The notes under the pieces are model-generated. The model searched no databases. It saw nothing but the letters and a program-made list of their open reading frames with translations, and had not been told where the DNA came from. Below, piece after piece: positions 8,749 through 19,120 of a stretch of DNA of 64,000 nt. Numbering within the stretch: position 1 is the stretch's first letter; each line of letters begins with the position of its first letter. The stretch is from assembly GCA_965200115.1 (NCBI GenBank), contig OZ241336.1, forward strand, positions 3,472,001 through 3,536,000. Direction: 5' to 3'. The translations under genes and the position numbers were made by a program. The stretch comes from JAPOUP01 sp026708635. GTDB taxonomy: Bacteria; Pseudomonadota; Alphaproteobacteria; Rhodobacterales; Rhodobacteraceae.

Positions 8749-9893
8749 GGAGCCTCTTGCAGAACTCCGCGGACGAGCGGTTTTTTCCGTGTGAAACGGG
8801 CTTTTTTGACGGCTCGGCCTGGATATGGAGCCGTCTCTCCGGCATGAAGGGAGTGCGTAAACCACTACATACAGGGAGACGGCCCCATGTCCGTGGGAAA
8901 GTTCGTATCAGACGCATGGCACCGGTTCCAGGGGGAACTTTTCCCTTTCCTCGCCGAGGAGGTCGGCCCGCTGGGCGAGGCGCACCGCCGGTTCGTCGCC
9001 GTCCTCGACCTGGCACCCGTGGAGGGGCACGTGCGCTACGACCACCGCGGCGTCGGGCACCCTCCCGCCGACCGGAACGCGCTGGCGCGGGCCCTCCTGG
9101 CCAAGGCGGTGTGGGACCTGCCGACCACTGTCGCCCTGATCGACAGGCTCAGGTACGATCCGACGCTGCGCCGCCTGTGCGGCTGGTGCCGGGTGTCGGA
9201 GGTGCCGAGCGAATCCACGTTCTCCCGGGCCTTCGCTTGGTTCGCGGAGACGCGGCTTCCGGAGCGGGTGCACAGGGCGCTGGTCAGGGCCGCGTACGAG
9301 GGATCGGTCGTCGGGCACATATCGAGGGACTCCACGGCGATCGCCGGACGGGAGCGGCCGGCGCCCAAGCCGGTGCCGGAGCGGACACCGAAGCGGAGGC
9401 GCGGTCGCCCGCGCAGGGGCGAGCGCCCGGTCAGGGAGCCGACGCGTCCGGGCGGCGGCTGCAGGGCGGCATGTCCACGGAGCGGATGGTGGCCGAGCTT
9501 CCGAAGGCCCGCGACGTCGGCGCCAAGCGCAACGCGAAGGGGTACAAAGAGAGCTGGCGTGGCTACAAAATGCATATCGACGCGGCCGACGGGGACGTCC
9601 CCGTGAGCTGCGTCCTGACCTCCGCGTCGCCGCACGGCAGCCAGGCCGCGATCCCGCTGGCGAGGATGACCGCGGAGCGGGTCGCCCACCGCTACGGGCT
9701 CATGGACGCGGTCTGTGACTCGCGGGAGATCGGCGCCCACGCCCGCATGGCGGGGCGGGTGGCGATCATCGACGCCAACCCCCGCCGGGACGCGGCGATG
9801 GGGGCCCGCCTCGCCACCGAGGCGCGGGACCGGCGCAGGGCGGGCCACGTCCGCCACGACCGCGTGCGCCACGGGTGTTGGATTTCTGATTGA
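8749..9893 (+). pseudogene. IS4/IS5-superfamily DDE transposase, frameshifted and 3'-truncated
   Basis: The coding part starts at ATG 8887 behind AGGGAGACGGCCCC. The N-terminus is the DUF772-type transposase domain (RNALARALLAKAVWDLPTTV), then RDSTAIAGRERP with the first catalytic Asp. Between about 9445 and 9470 the frame changes, and the rest (MSTERMVAELPKARDVGAKR, then YKMHIDAADGDVPVSCVLTS) runs in another frame until the homology breaks off near 9878 with the second half of the catalytic domain lost. The segment from 8749 (ggagcctcttgcagaac) resembles an IS end and is taken as the left border; the right end is missing. Confidence 0.8.
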
Positions 9894-10178
9894 TCCGTTG
9901 CGGATTTCCCGGATTGTATCGTGTGGTTTTGGGTGTTTCTTCCCGCGCTCTTCCGACATTGCCGCACGTCGGCGTCGGGCCCGGGTTCGATGCGCACCCC
10001 TTGCTTCCCGGCGGGCGCTTTCGGGTTTCCGGCACGGGTGCGGGCGGCGTGCGCGGCCGACGGCTTCGGCGGGAGGCGCCCCCGGCGTGCGGGGATGCCG
10101 TCTCCGGCTCCCTGATCCGGGGCCACCATACGCTGGCGCGCTTCCTTCCCGCCGGGCCGGAACGTCCGCGGGCGGGAA
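9894..10178. other. No gene recognised
   Basis: About 285 bases between the truncated transposase and the DUF3991/Toprim remnant. Open frames exist on both strands because of high GC, but none has recognisable features. Confidence 0.4.
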
Positions 10179-10839
10179 TCACCGCGCCGCCCGCGGTATC
10201 CTGTCGTTCCAGTCCTTGGCGCCTTCCGGCCGGAGGCGCCGGACCCTTGCGTCACCGCGCGCGAGGGCGTCCGCGGCCCGGTCTCCGGCGTCGTCGGCGT
10301 CGAACCCGCAGTCGACTCGCGTGAATCCGAAGGCCTCCAGCCATTGCGGGACGGAGGTGCGGACTCCCGCGGTGGAGACGACGAGGGCGTGTCTGGGGCC
10401 CGGCGGCGGCCGCGTCAGCGCCGAGAGCGCGTCGATGGCGCTCTCGACGAGCAGGGCCGAGGCCGTCTCCCCGTCCGCGGCCGCCAGCCAGAACCCGCCC
10501 CGTGCCTTGCGGGAGCCCGGGGCCATGCCCCTGAAGCCCCGCCGCCCTTCCGCGTGGCGGGTGCCGACGACCTCGGCCCCGGTCGTCCGGCCCGCGGCGT
10601 CGCGGGCGACGAAGACCGCGTTCCGGCGGGCGTTCCCGAACCGGGGCGGCGGACCCGTGCCCGGCGTGGCCGAGGCCCGACAGGAACCGGAGGGCGTCGC
10701 GGAAGCCGCGCTGGCGGGCGTGGATGGCCAGGTCGATCGCTCCCCCTCCGCCGACGCCCCTGAGGTGGTCGAAGAACCTCTCGCCGGTGATGCTGAGGAC
10801 GGACCCGTCCCGCTTCCAGCGCGCGCCGCTCCCGCCCGG
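10179..10839 (-). pseudogene. DUF3991/Toprim-domain protein remnant
   Basis: Directly after the stop of the neighbouring ATPase, in the same frame, the strand reads RWKRDGSVLSITGERFFDH and GVGGGGAIDLAIHARQRGF, which is the DUF3991 domain of plasmid/ICE-associated Toprim proteins. Near 10650 the frame shifts, and the Toprim half follows: RGFRGMAPGS, ALLVESAIDALSAL (acidic Toprim motif), VDCGFDADDAGDRAA and EGAKDWND. The N-terminal zinc/primase-like part is missing. Proteins of this kind are found with relaxases on mobilisable elements, so this may be the relic of an integrated plasmid or ICE into which the adjacent IS inserted. Confidence 0.72.
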
Positions 10840-11639
10840 TCACGGATGCATCTCCTCGACGGCGCTCTGGACATGCTCGGCGTCGACCTGGCGGCGACCG
10901 GCGGCGGCGGCGCAGAGCGCGTAGTGGGCGATCCGGTTGACGCGGCGCGGCATCCCCCTCGCCGACTGCGCCAGCGCCTCGACGGCGTTCGGGGTGAAGA
11001 CCGGAACGTCGGCGGTGCCCGCCAGCCCGAGCCGGTGCGCCAGGTAGGGCTCCACCCCGTCGCGCCCGAGGCCGCCGGGATGGCAGCGCACCACCAGGCG
11101 CTGCGCCAGCGACCCGCACACCCCCATGGCGAGCCGCCTGCGGATCTCGCTGGGTCCGACCGGCAGCAGGCACAGGCGGTTCTCGGAATCCATCCCGTAG
11201 CCGGTGAGGAGCCGCAGCTCCTCGGGGATCTCGGGCCGCGGGCGCTGGACCTCGTCGACGACCAGCACCGGCGTCTGCCGGCCCTCCCGGGCAGGCGGGA
11301 GACCTCGGCCCGGATGGCGCTGTAGGCGGCGGCGCGGGAGCGCTGGACCCCCAGCCCGAAGGCCCGGGCGATCATGTTGTAGGTGTCGGGGACGCTTCCG
11401 GTCGTCAGCGCCACGTAGCCGACCCGGTCGAGCCCGGAATGCAGCGTCGAGACCACGTGCCGGCAGGCGGTGGTCTTTCCGCATCCGACCTCCCCCGTGA
11501 GCAGGCCGATGCCGCGGAGCTCGATGAGGTGGCGGATCCGGGCGCCGGCCTCGGCATGGGCGCGGAACCCGAACGGTCCGTCGGCCTCGATCCGGTCGGT
11601 GAACGGCTCCCGCGTGAGGGCGAAGCGCTTCCGGATCAT
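10840..11639 (-). pseudogene. ExeA-like AAA ATPase of a Mu-type IS, frameshifted
   Basis: The start overlaps the end of the transposase gene (ATGA). The first frame carries Walker A TGEVGCGKTTACRHV near residue 50; the Walker B part, TPVLVVDEVQRPRPEIP, and the C-terminal half (LRLLTGYGMDS, RRVNRIAHYALCAAAAG) lie in another frame, so a frameshift sits near 11300. The full product would be about 267 residues. In this IS type the ATPase assists a Mu-like DDE transposase. Homologue length seems otherwise complete. Confidence 0.78.
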
Positions 11640-12852
11640 CGCCCGTCCTCCCCGTTCCCGCCGAGGTCGCGGAACGCGATGGGGGAGACCCGTCCGTCCC
11701 TGTCTCCGCCGCGCCTGACGGCGGCGTTGGCGTGCGCGTCCAGGGGCGTCGCCAGCCCCGCGTCCCCGCCGTCATGGACGACCTTGAGGGGCCGGGCCGG
11801 CGCGGCCGGATCGAAGCGCAGGGTCACGGTCTCGCCCACCAGGGCGGGGTCGACCCCGTGGAGACGGCTCCTGAGGCTGACGGTGCGGTCCCTCGCGACG
11901 CGGCGCCGCGCCTCGAACGGGAACAGGTCGTCGAGATCGAGCCGCGGGTCGGGGTAGCGGACGTCACCGGCGGTTCAGGGCCCCGATGTCGCGGGTGTCC
12001 CCGTCACCGCGCCTCGCCAGGACGCTCTGCCGGACGGTCCTGAACCATCTCCCGGTCTTTCCCTTCCCGGCGGCGCGGTAAGGCCTCGCGTGGATAGGGA
12101 CGACGCCTCGCGCAGGCAAGCGCCAGGTGCCGGGAGCGGAAGTTGGCGCCGTTGTCGACGTACGGCCTCTCCGGGAAGCCCCTCTTCAGGAGGGCCGTCC
12201 TGAACACTGGCAGGAAGGCGGCGGTGTTCCCGGAGAACGCGAAGGCCGCGTGCGGGATGACCCGCGAGCAGTCGTCGATGAACGCCACGGGATACGTCTT
12301 CCGCCGCCGTCCGCGCCCGTCGCCGCACTTCGGGCCGTGCATGACGTCCGACATCCAGAGGTCGCCGGCGTTCGGGCGCTCGAAGCGCCGCCGGTCCTGC
12401 GGCGCCACCGCGGCGCCGCCGCCCGTGAGGCTTTCCCGGGACAGGAGGCGGTGGACGGTCGAGGGCGGCAGCGGCATGTCCGCGGGGACCTCGCCGTCCT
12501 CCCGGACCCTGGCGATGGCGTCGCGGAAGCTGAACGCGGGGTTCTCCCGCTTCGCGGCGATCAGCGCCTCGGCGGCGTCGACTGTCAGCCGCCGGGGCCT
12601 GCCGCCGTCGCGCCGCCGCTTCGGAAGGAGCGCGTCGAAGCCGCCGGACCGGTAGAGGCGCATCCAGTCGCGCATGGTCCGCTCGCCGACGCGGGCGCGG
12701 CGCGTGCCCGGAATCGCGTGATCCCGCGCCGCCCGGTCGCGCAGGCCGGCCGCGGTCTCGCGGCTGCCGGCGGGCAGGAGCGGCAGGTCCGCGATCAGTC
12801 CGCACCTAAAGAGCGCGACGTCCCGCCGGCTGTCGTCACCTGTGTCGGTCAT
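11636..12852 (-). pseudogene. Mu-type DDE transposase (IS with ExeA-like partner), degenerate
   Basis: Starts at ATG 12852 with GGGGAG 9 bases upstream. An N-terminal HTH (ERTMRDWMRLYRSGGFDALL) is followed by the integrase core with first Asp in DLWMSDVMHGP and second in PYVDNGANFRS. After about residue 240 a frameshift moves the third-acid region (GKTGRWFRTVRQSVLARRG) to another frame; after ALNRR about 100 bases appear deleted, and the C-terminal part (LFPFEARRRVARDRTVSL, VGETVTLRFDP) is in yet another frame. Two frame changes and a deletion make it non-functional. It is read together with the ATPase and the accessory ORF as one old three-gene IS. Confidence 0.75.
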
Positions 12853-12905
12853 GTGGGTTCTCCCCGCCTGTGTCCCGCCAGTCTCCGGGATCCGGTGCGC
12901 GGGGA

Positions 12906-13496
12906 TCAGGGGGCACGGAGTGTTGGCGGGTCCCGCCCGGTTCCGGGGAGGCGGAATCCGACCGGCGGCGGCAGGTGCCGGAGGTGCCCGGCGCAGAGGC
13001 CGCGCAGCTCCACCAGCGCGGATTCGGCGCCGAGCCGCGCCCGGAAGGCGGTGACCTCCGGCGCCACGCCCCGGAAAAGCTCCGGGAACAGCCCGATGAC
13101 GGTGGCGGGGAGGCGGTGGACGCATCCGGCCCGCCACCGGATCCAGCGCCGTTCGGCCCCGCGGTCGGAGATGTGATGGCCCGGGCGGGCCCGCCGCGCC
13201 GCCGCCTGCGGGCCCGGCGCCGCCTCGAACCCTTCGAGGGTCCCCGGCGTCCGCGCCGCCAGGCAGTCCGGAAGCGGGCTGAAAGTGGTGTGGGACTCCG
13301 GGCAGTACCAGCGCGCCACCCGCGCACCCGCGGGGATCCTGCGTCCCGGGCCGGGAAAGGGAGCCGCCGCCGCCGGGATGGTTCGGACAGACATCCAGTC
13401 TGGCGTCGCGCCAGGCTTCCGTGCCAGCGTATTCCCCGGCGGAAAGCTTCGTGTCGTAACGTACCCGCGGCCCGTCCATGGCCCGGCGAAGCGCAA
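12906..13496 (-). CDS. Probable IS accessory protein (DUF6431-like), possibly degenerate
   Basis: Upstream of the Mu-type transposase and in the same direction, this 196-codon frame reads ARWYCPESHTTFSPLPDCLA, PGTLEGFEAAP and LPATVIGLFPELF, features I associate from memory with a small conserved protein encoded beside such transposase/ATPase pairs. The expected N-terminal zinc ribbon cysteines are not intact in this frame (a CPNH is seen in another one), so the 5' part may be frameshifted. The role is unknown. The start is not supported by a clear Shine-Dalgarno. Confidence 0.4.
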   Translation of the reverse strand: MRFAGPWTGRGYVTTRSFPPGNTLARKPGATPDWMSVRTIPAAAAPFPGPGRRIPAGARVARWYCPESHTTFSPLPDCLAARTPGTLEGFEAAPGPQAAARRARPGHHISDRGAERRWIRWRAGCVHRLPATVIGLFPELFRGVAPEVTAFRARLGAESALVELRGLCAGHLRHLPPPVGFRLPGTGRDPPTLRAP

Positions 13497-13678
13497 TTCG
13501 CGCGGGCCACCCCCTTTCCCGTTCGCGGGCCACGTGCCCGCCGGACCAGTCTACCGGACGGTAGCCCCCTGGAAAGGGTCCGCCGGGAAGAACCGCCCGG
13601 AAAGGGAGTCTGCCGGGAAAGGAGATCGGCGGCCGCACGGTTCCCGCTGCCCGCGCTGTCCCGGAAATCCGGAAATCC

Positions 13679-15067
13679 GTGTCCGAAACAATCCGGGAGA
13701 AAACCCGCCGGCCGGGTCGGAATAAATCAGGAAACTACAGCGTGCTGATCACCGTCCTGCTGGAGCGCGCGACCCGCAAGAGTGACCGCAACTCCAGCCT
13801 GCCGCCGTCGCAGACGCCGAAGGACGAAACGGCACAGCGGGCCTCCAGAAGCGACGGGAAGGGGATGCGTGGGAACGGGCAGACCGGCGCCAACCCGCGC
13901 GGGACCACCGTCGGGGAGACGGCCACGGCCGAGGCCTGCGGGGCCTGCGGCGCCGACCTTACCGGCGTCGACGCGACCGACCGGGAGCGCCGCGTCCCGT
14001 ACGACATCGTCTTCGAGGTCGTGGAGCGCCGCGTGGACGCCGAGGTCAAGGAATGTCCCGCGTGCCGGGCCCGCACCAGGGGGCGGTTCCCCGACGGCAT
14101 GCCCGGCCCGCTCCAGTACGGCACCGGCCCACGGGCCTTCACCGTCAACCTGCCGGTCGCGCGGACGCTCTCGCTGAACCGGGCGACGGCCCTGGTGCGG
14201 GCCATCTCGGGCCTCAACCTCTCCGAGGCCACCTGCCCGGGCTACGTCCGGCGCCTGCACGACGCGCTCGGTCCGTGGGAGGAGGCCGCCGTCGCGCGGC
14301 TGCTGAAAGCCCCGGCCCCGCACGCCGACGAGACCGGCTTCCGGGTCGACGGAAGGACACAGTGGCTCCACGTCCTCACCGACGGGTCCCTGACGCTGAA
14401 GCGCCTGCACCGCAGGCGCGGCAGGGAGGCCATCGAGGAGATCGGCGTCATCCCGCGCTACGCCGGCACGCTGGTCCATGACTGCTGGAAGGCCTACCTG
14501 ACCTACACCGGCTGCGGGCACCGGCTATGCGGCGCGCACCTCCTCCGCGAACTCGCCTTCGCCGTCGACTCCAACGACTACCGCTGGGCGCGCCTGATGG
14601 GGACGCTGCCGCGCGGGGCGTGCCACAGGGTCAACGCAAGCCCCACCAAGACGCTGACCGCGCCCGAACGCCGCCGCATCGTCAAGCGATACCGGACCAT
14701 CCTGACACAGGGCGCCAGGGAACTGCCCGAGATCCCGCCACGCCCCAAGGGCAGACGCGGCAGAATCGCGAAGTCCGACGCGCACAACCCGCACGGGCGC
14801 CTCGTCAGGCACGAGGCGTCCGTCCTGCGCTTCATGAGTGACCCACACGCCAGCTTCACCAACAACACCGGCGAGCGGAAGATCCGCATGGCAAAGGTCA
14901 AGCTCAAGGTGTCCGGGTGCTTCCGTACCCAGTTCCACGCCGAAGCATGGTGCCGTATCTCAAGCTATCTGATCTCCATGGCCGCAAAGGGCTACAATCC
15001 CCTCGTCGCCATCCAGATCGCGCTTGCCGGAGACGCCGCCAACATAATCAGAGAGCGCGACGCCTGA
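13679..15067 (+). CDS. IS66-family transposase
   Basis: A 462-residue IS66-type transposase. The N-terminus has the family's KSDRNSSLPPSQTPKDE segment, followed by a zinc-ribbon-like CGACGAD / CPACRAR pair, and the DDE core: APHADETGFRVDG (first Asp), TLVHDCWKAY (second Asp), ASFTNNTGERKIRMAKVK (Glu) and CFRTQFHAEAW. No frameshift is seen. The accessory IS66 genes tnpA and tnpB are not present next to it, as in the single-gene members of the family. Ends of the element were not found. A relic of a different transposase begins exactly at its 3' end. Confidence 0.9.
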   Translation: MSETIREKTRRPGRNKSGNYSVLITVLLERATRKSDRNSSLPPSQTPKDETAQRASRSDGKGMRGNGQTGANPRGTTVGETATAEACGACGADLTGVDATDRERRVPYDIVFEVVERRVDAEVKECPACRARTRGRFPDGMPGPLQYGTGPRAFTVNLPVARTLSLNRATALVRAISGLNLSEATCPGYVRRLHDALGPWEEAAVARLLKAPAPHADETGFRVDGRTQWLHVLTDGSLTLKRLHRRRGREAIEEIGVIPRYAGTLVHDCWKAYLTYTGCGHRLCGAHLLRELAFAVDSNDYRWARLMGTLPRGACHRVNASPTKTLTAPERRRIVKRYRTILTQGARELPEIPPRPKGRRGRIAKSDAHNPHGRLVRHEASVLRFMSDPHASFTNNTGERKIRMAKVKLKVSGCFRTQFHAEAWCRISSYLISMAAKGYNPLVAIQIALAGDAANIIRERDA

Positions 15068-15230
15068 ACCGCCCCCACAGGGGGTGAGCAGTTACGACGC
15101 GGCTTACCGGGACGTCGCCGTCGGCGGCGTCGATATGCAGTTTGTACCCTCTCTTTGTGCCCCTTCGCGTTGCGCTTCGCGCCCATGCCGCGGGCCCTAT
15201 AGGGCCGCCACATTTCTTCGGGTTTCGTTT
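15063..15230 (-). pseudogene. Relic of the IS4/IS5-like transposase
   Basis: On the minus strand, GMGAKRNAKGHKE and GYKLHIDAADGDVPVSRVVT match GAKRNAKGYKESW and YKMHIDAADGDVPVSCVLTS of the truncated transposase at 8887-9893, but in two frames. Only about 40 codons remain. It shows that a second copy of that IS once lay here and was mostly deleted or overwritten by the IS66-like element. Confidence 0.65.
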
Positions 15231-15263
15231 CAAATTTCCCGTTTGGAAAGATGGACCAACCCA

Positions 15264-16832
15264 TCACATGACGGCCGGTTCGACCCGAATGTCCAATAAC
15301 GAGCGGTCCGCGCGACCACAGGCGATCGCTATCAGATGAATGGGCTCCCTGCGGTCTCGGTACTTTTCGGCATAGCCCCGGCACCGGATCTGAGCGAGGG
15401 CTGTCTCTAATGCGGTCTCTGTCTCTTCGGTTGTTTCCGCCATCTTGAACTCGAAGAGAAACACCTGCCCATCCGTCAGCACCGCCATGTCGGCCCGGCC
15501 GTGACTTGACGCCTCTTCCGACCGCACATCCACTCCGATGGCTCGGAAGCTCATATGCAGCAAACCAGCATACCAGGCCTCGTAGCGGGCAAGGTCGCCG
15601 GTTATGTGCCACCGGTAGGGAATGCTAGCCAGATAAGCCTTGAGTATCTCCGCGAAACCTTTAAAATCATTCGCCACGAGCAAATCACGTAGGGTCTCCC
15701 CCTTCTCCGAGGGCACCCGGTTCGTCGGATTCAGATAGGCCAGCAACTCGTCATTCAGGCTCAGTTCCACCTCCCGATTGGGATAGTCTAACCGGTAGAC
15801 GGTCCGGTGGCCCTTGCGGATCTCGTCCGTGATGGTCAGATAGCCGGTCTGGAACATCAGCGCTTCAGGACTAATGTCCTCCACTTCGAATTTCGAGATC
15901 AGCGACTCGTCAGTAAAACATCCCTCCAGGTCCAGTGGGTGGACCGACTTTTCCGTCAGTGTCTCAAAGAGGAACCGCGGCGAACCAGTCCGGAACCAAT
16001 GCGGTTTGAACGTCCGTTCATCGAGCAGAAGGAGCACATCGAAGGGATTATACACGCGCTTCGCGCCAAGCCAGTTGTAACCATTGTACCAGAAGCGGAT
16101 TTCGTCGCGGTCCAATCCCTCCAGCTCCAGACCGAAAACAGTGTCGAGATCGGTTTCGGTATACCCACAGATCGTGGCAAAACGTGGATCCAGACTGATG
16201 TCCTTGAGGTTGTTGAGTTCCGAGAAGAGGCTGACCTTCGAGAACATGCTCACGCCGGTAACGAAGACGAAGCGGACATGTGCGGCGCTGTCCTTGATGA
16301 TGCCATAGAACCCCCGCAGATACTCCCGGTTGGCCCGCGCCCGATCGGGATCTCCCAGAGCGTCGAGAATCGGCTTGTCATACTCATCGACCAGGATCAC
16401 AACGCGCTGTCCGGTCGTGCGGTGGAGACGGCCCAATATCTCAAACAGATATTCCGGTGCCGTCCGCCATGTTGACGGCGCAAGCCCAGCATCGCGCTCG
16501 ATCGCTTTCAATTGAACAAGAATGCTGCGTTCAATGTCTTCCGGTCGTTCATATTTTCCGCCGAAACTCATCCGCACTACCGGATGGGTGACCGACCAGT
16601 CCCAATGATCATGGACATTCAGTCCCGTGAACAAATCCTTACGCCCCTCGAACAACGCCTTGAGCGTGTCCACCAGCAGACTCTTGCCAAACCGGCGGGG
16701 GCGGGAGAGGAACCAATGATCGCCCCGCGCGATCAGATCCTGGATCAATGGGGTTTTGTCCACGTAATAGCTGTCGGTATTCCGCAATCGGGCGAAGTCC
16801 TGGATGCCGATGGGCAGGCGTTGACGGACCAT
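15264..16832 (-). CDS. AAA-ATPase-like / PD-(D/E)XK nuclease fusion protein (DUF1703 type)
   Basis: A 522-residue member of the AAA-ATPase-like plus PDDEXK_9 family, common in mobile-element-rich genomes and thought to be selfish or nuclease-linked; the biochemical role is not established. The N-terminal P-loop is SRPRRFGKSLL near residue 45, Walker B is RVVILVDEYDKP near 145, and the C-terminal nuclease motif is GRADMAVL followed by FLFEFKMA (D...ExK). It starts at ATG 16832 with GGGAGGGAG upstream. GC is lower than in the flanking transposases. The gene is intact and stands alone. Confidence 0.88.
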   Translation of the reverse strand: MVRQRLPIGIQDFARLRNTDSYYVDKTPLIQDLIARGDHWFLSRPRRFGKSLLVDTLKALFEGRKDLFTGLNVHDHWDWSVTHPVVRMSFGGKYERPEDIERSILVQLKAIERDAGLAPSTWRTAPEYLFEILGRLHRTTGQRVVILVDEYDKPILDALGDPDRARANREYLRGFYGIIKDSAAHVRFVFVTGVSMFSKVSLFSELNNLKDISLDPRFATICGYTETDLDTVFGLELEGLDRDEIRFWYNGYNWLGAKRVYNPFDVLLLLDERTFKPHWFRTGSPRFLFETLTEKSVHPLDLEGCFTDESLISKFEVEDISPEALMFQTGYLTITDEIRKGHRTVYRLDYPNREVELSLNDELLAYLNPTNRVPSEKGETLRDLLVANDFKGFAEILKAYLASIPYRWHITGDLARYEAWYAGLLHMSFRAIGVDVRSEEASSHGRADMAVLTDGQVFLFEFKMAETTEETETALETALAQIRCRGYAEKYRDRREPIHLIAIACGRADRSLLDIRVEPAVM

Positions 16833-17456
16833 AGTCTCCCTCCCGGAAAACGCTCCACAAAACGATTGTTTCTCAATATCCTTGATTTCGGGCAGGTTCC
16901 ACTCCCCTGGCGGTGACGTGATCCAGCTTCACCCCTTCGTTTCATTTTCCGGATCTCCGCTGTCCCGCAGCGCTTTGGCCAGTTTGCGGAACAGGTTCAG
17001 ACGCCCGCGCTCAAGTGTGGGATCGGCGCGGACGGTGGTTATGAAACCCGCTCCATCCGATTGTATCTTGATGCAGCCCTGTTTGGGGTCAAACCGCTAT
17101 ATGGAGCGCTGGCACAATGGCGATTCCGGATGACTGACCGACCCAACGGGAAGCTTAGTAGCCTGTCGTGTTGATTCCTGACGGGCCATCGATCTTGTCT
17201 TCCAGGCGGTTCACGTTCTCGTCTATCCTTTCCTTCAGAAGGTTCGCGCCGCCGTCAATCCTTCCTTCCAGATGGCCGATGTCCCCGGCCACCCGTTCCT
17301 CAAGGTTGGACACGCGCTCCCTGAGAACCGCCAGTCCCTCGGTGTTTTCGTGGATCGCTTAGATCCGTTTGTCGATCCTTTCGCCGAGATCTTTGCGAAT
17401 CCGCGGACCGGTCGCGTTGACCCGATTTTGCATAGCGTCAAGCCGCCACCAAAGGG

Positions 17457-19120
17457 GGGTGTATCCCAATTTTTTGACATCCGCGTTTTCCGCCCGCAAA
17501 TTCTGAAGCGGGCGCGCCGGACCGGGGCCGGACGAACCGGCGGGCGGCGCGCCGAGAGGCAAGGCAGGAGCATGGGCCATGACGCGGAAAGAAGGCAGCG
17601 ATGCGCACAGGCATCCGGACGCGGTGGAGTATCTGGAAGGTCTGGGCGAGGAAGGCGCGGCGGTGGTCCGGCCGTACGAGGGCGGCCACACGCGGTACTG
17701 GATCGAGGGCGGCGAGGTGCGCGGCCGTGACGTCGCGGGGGACGGGACGCCGGAGGCGCTTCTTGAGGCGGTCTCGGCGGAGTTCGGCCCCCGGCTTCCG
17801 GGGCTGGCGGCGGACCTGGCGTCGGGCGCGCCCGACCTGGACGCAGTGGAGCGGGCGCTCCGGGACAGCTCCCTCGGCGGCGGCGCGGCGGTGCCCAGGC
17901 ATCTGCCGGGCGGCTGGACGGGACGCTGCCGGCACCGGAGTGCGAGGGCTGCGGCAGGCCGATGGCCCGGCATTCGGTGACGGCGAAGTCCTTCCTGACC
18001 AGGCTCGGCCGGGTCGAGGTGCGGCGCGCGCACTTCCGCTGCCGGTCGTGCGGCGGGGGATGCTTCCCGCCGGGCCGGGCGCTGGGGCTGGAGGGGGACA
18101 CCGTCACGCCGGGGATGGCGAGCGTCATCGCCGGGACCGTTCCGTTCATGGGCCTCGGGGCGGCGCGCCGGACCGTCGCGAATCTCGCCGGACTGGACGC
18201 CTCCCCAAGTTCCCCGCGGCGCTGGTCGCTGGCGCTCGGCGAGGCGGCGCGGCGGTCCGGGCGCGAGGAGGTCGCCGAAGGCAAGCCGCTGGAATCGCGC
18301 ATGTATCTCTCCATAGACGGGACCGGGATTCCGATGCGGAAAGAGGAGACGGAGGGCGTCCGCGGCAGGCAGGCTGACGGGACCTCCAAGACACGCGAGG
18401 CCAAGCTGGCGGTCATCTACACCGCCGGGGGCCGGGACCCGGAGACCGGCGCGGCGCTGAAGGACCGGGGCAGCGAGAGCTTCAGCTGCCTGATCGACAG
18501 CGCGGCGGCGGCCTCCGGAGGCCGGGAGCCCTCCGCGTTCGCGGCGCGCCTGGACCGCGAGGCCCGGCGGCGGGGCCTGCACGACGCCGGAGAGCTCGTG
18601 GTCGTCTCCGACGGGGCGGAGTGGATACGGAGCGCGTGCGGGGAGATCTTCGGGGGGCGAAAGGTAACCTTCGTCCTGGATATGTTCCACGCACTGGAGT
18701 ACGCGGCGGACGCCGTGAGGGCGATCCTGCCGGCCGGGGCGGAGCGCGACCGGCGGTTCGCGGAGGTCAGGGCCGACACCGGGGCCGGCCGGGCAGGCAA
18801 GGTTGTCCGGGAGCTGGAGCCGTTCAGCGCCCGGCACGGGGAGGTCGCCGCGTGCTGCCGGTACTTCCGCGGGAACATGGAGCGAATGCGCTACGACGAA
18901 TACCGGGCGCGGGGCATCCAGGTCGGAAGCGGGGTCGTGGAAAGCGGATGCCGGACGTTCGGGCCGCCGCTGAAGCGCCCCGGCACCCGCTGGTCAAGGA
19001 GGGGCGCCAACGCCATGCTCGCGCTGAAGGGCTGCGTCCTAAACCTCCGGCTGCCCGGCCCGCTCGACTGGCGGGCGAATCAGGCCGTCGCCGTCTGACG
19101 TCAAAAAGTTGGGATACACC
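17457..19120 (+). mobile_element. ISKra4-type insertion sequence
   Basis: The ends carry an inverted repeat (left GGTGTATCCCAATTTTTTGA, right its near reverse complement ending tcaaaaagttgggatacacc). The direct repeat caccaaaggg is present at 17447-17456 and 19121-19130, consistent with a target duplication of 8-10 bases, exact length uncertain by one or two bases because of a G run. The element is about 1.66 kb and holds one transposase gene in two frames. Removing it restores the start of the small coiled-coil gene on the opposite strand. Confidence 0.82.
17579..19098 (+). CDS. ISKra4-family transposase, in two overlapping frames
   Basis: The first frame (17579-17980) gives the N-terminal part (SDAHRHPDAVEYLEGLG ...). 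The main frame is open at least from ATG 17962 and, by homology, from about 17920, where it reads LPAPECEGCGRPMARHSV, a zinc-binding region followed by FRCRSCGGG. The catalytic part is complete: YLSIDGTGIPMRKEE, KTREAKLAVIYTAGG, VVVSDGAEWIRS, VLDMFHALEYAADAV, GSGVVESGCRTFG and RSRRGANAMLALKGC-like end. A single frame change near 17915-17925 is needed to join both halves. Some ISKra4 subgroups are reported to use frameshifting; here it could equally be a mutation. Confidence 0.85.
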
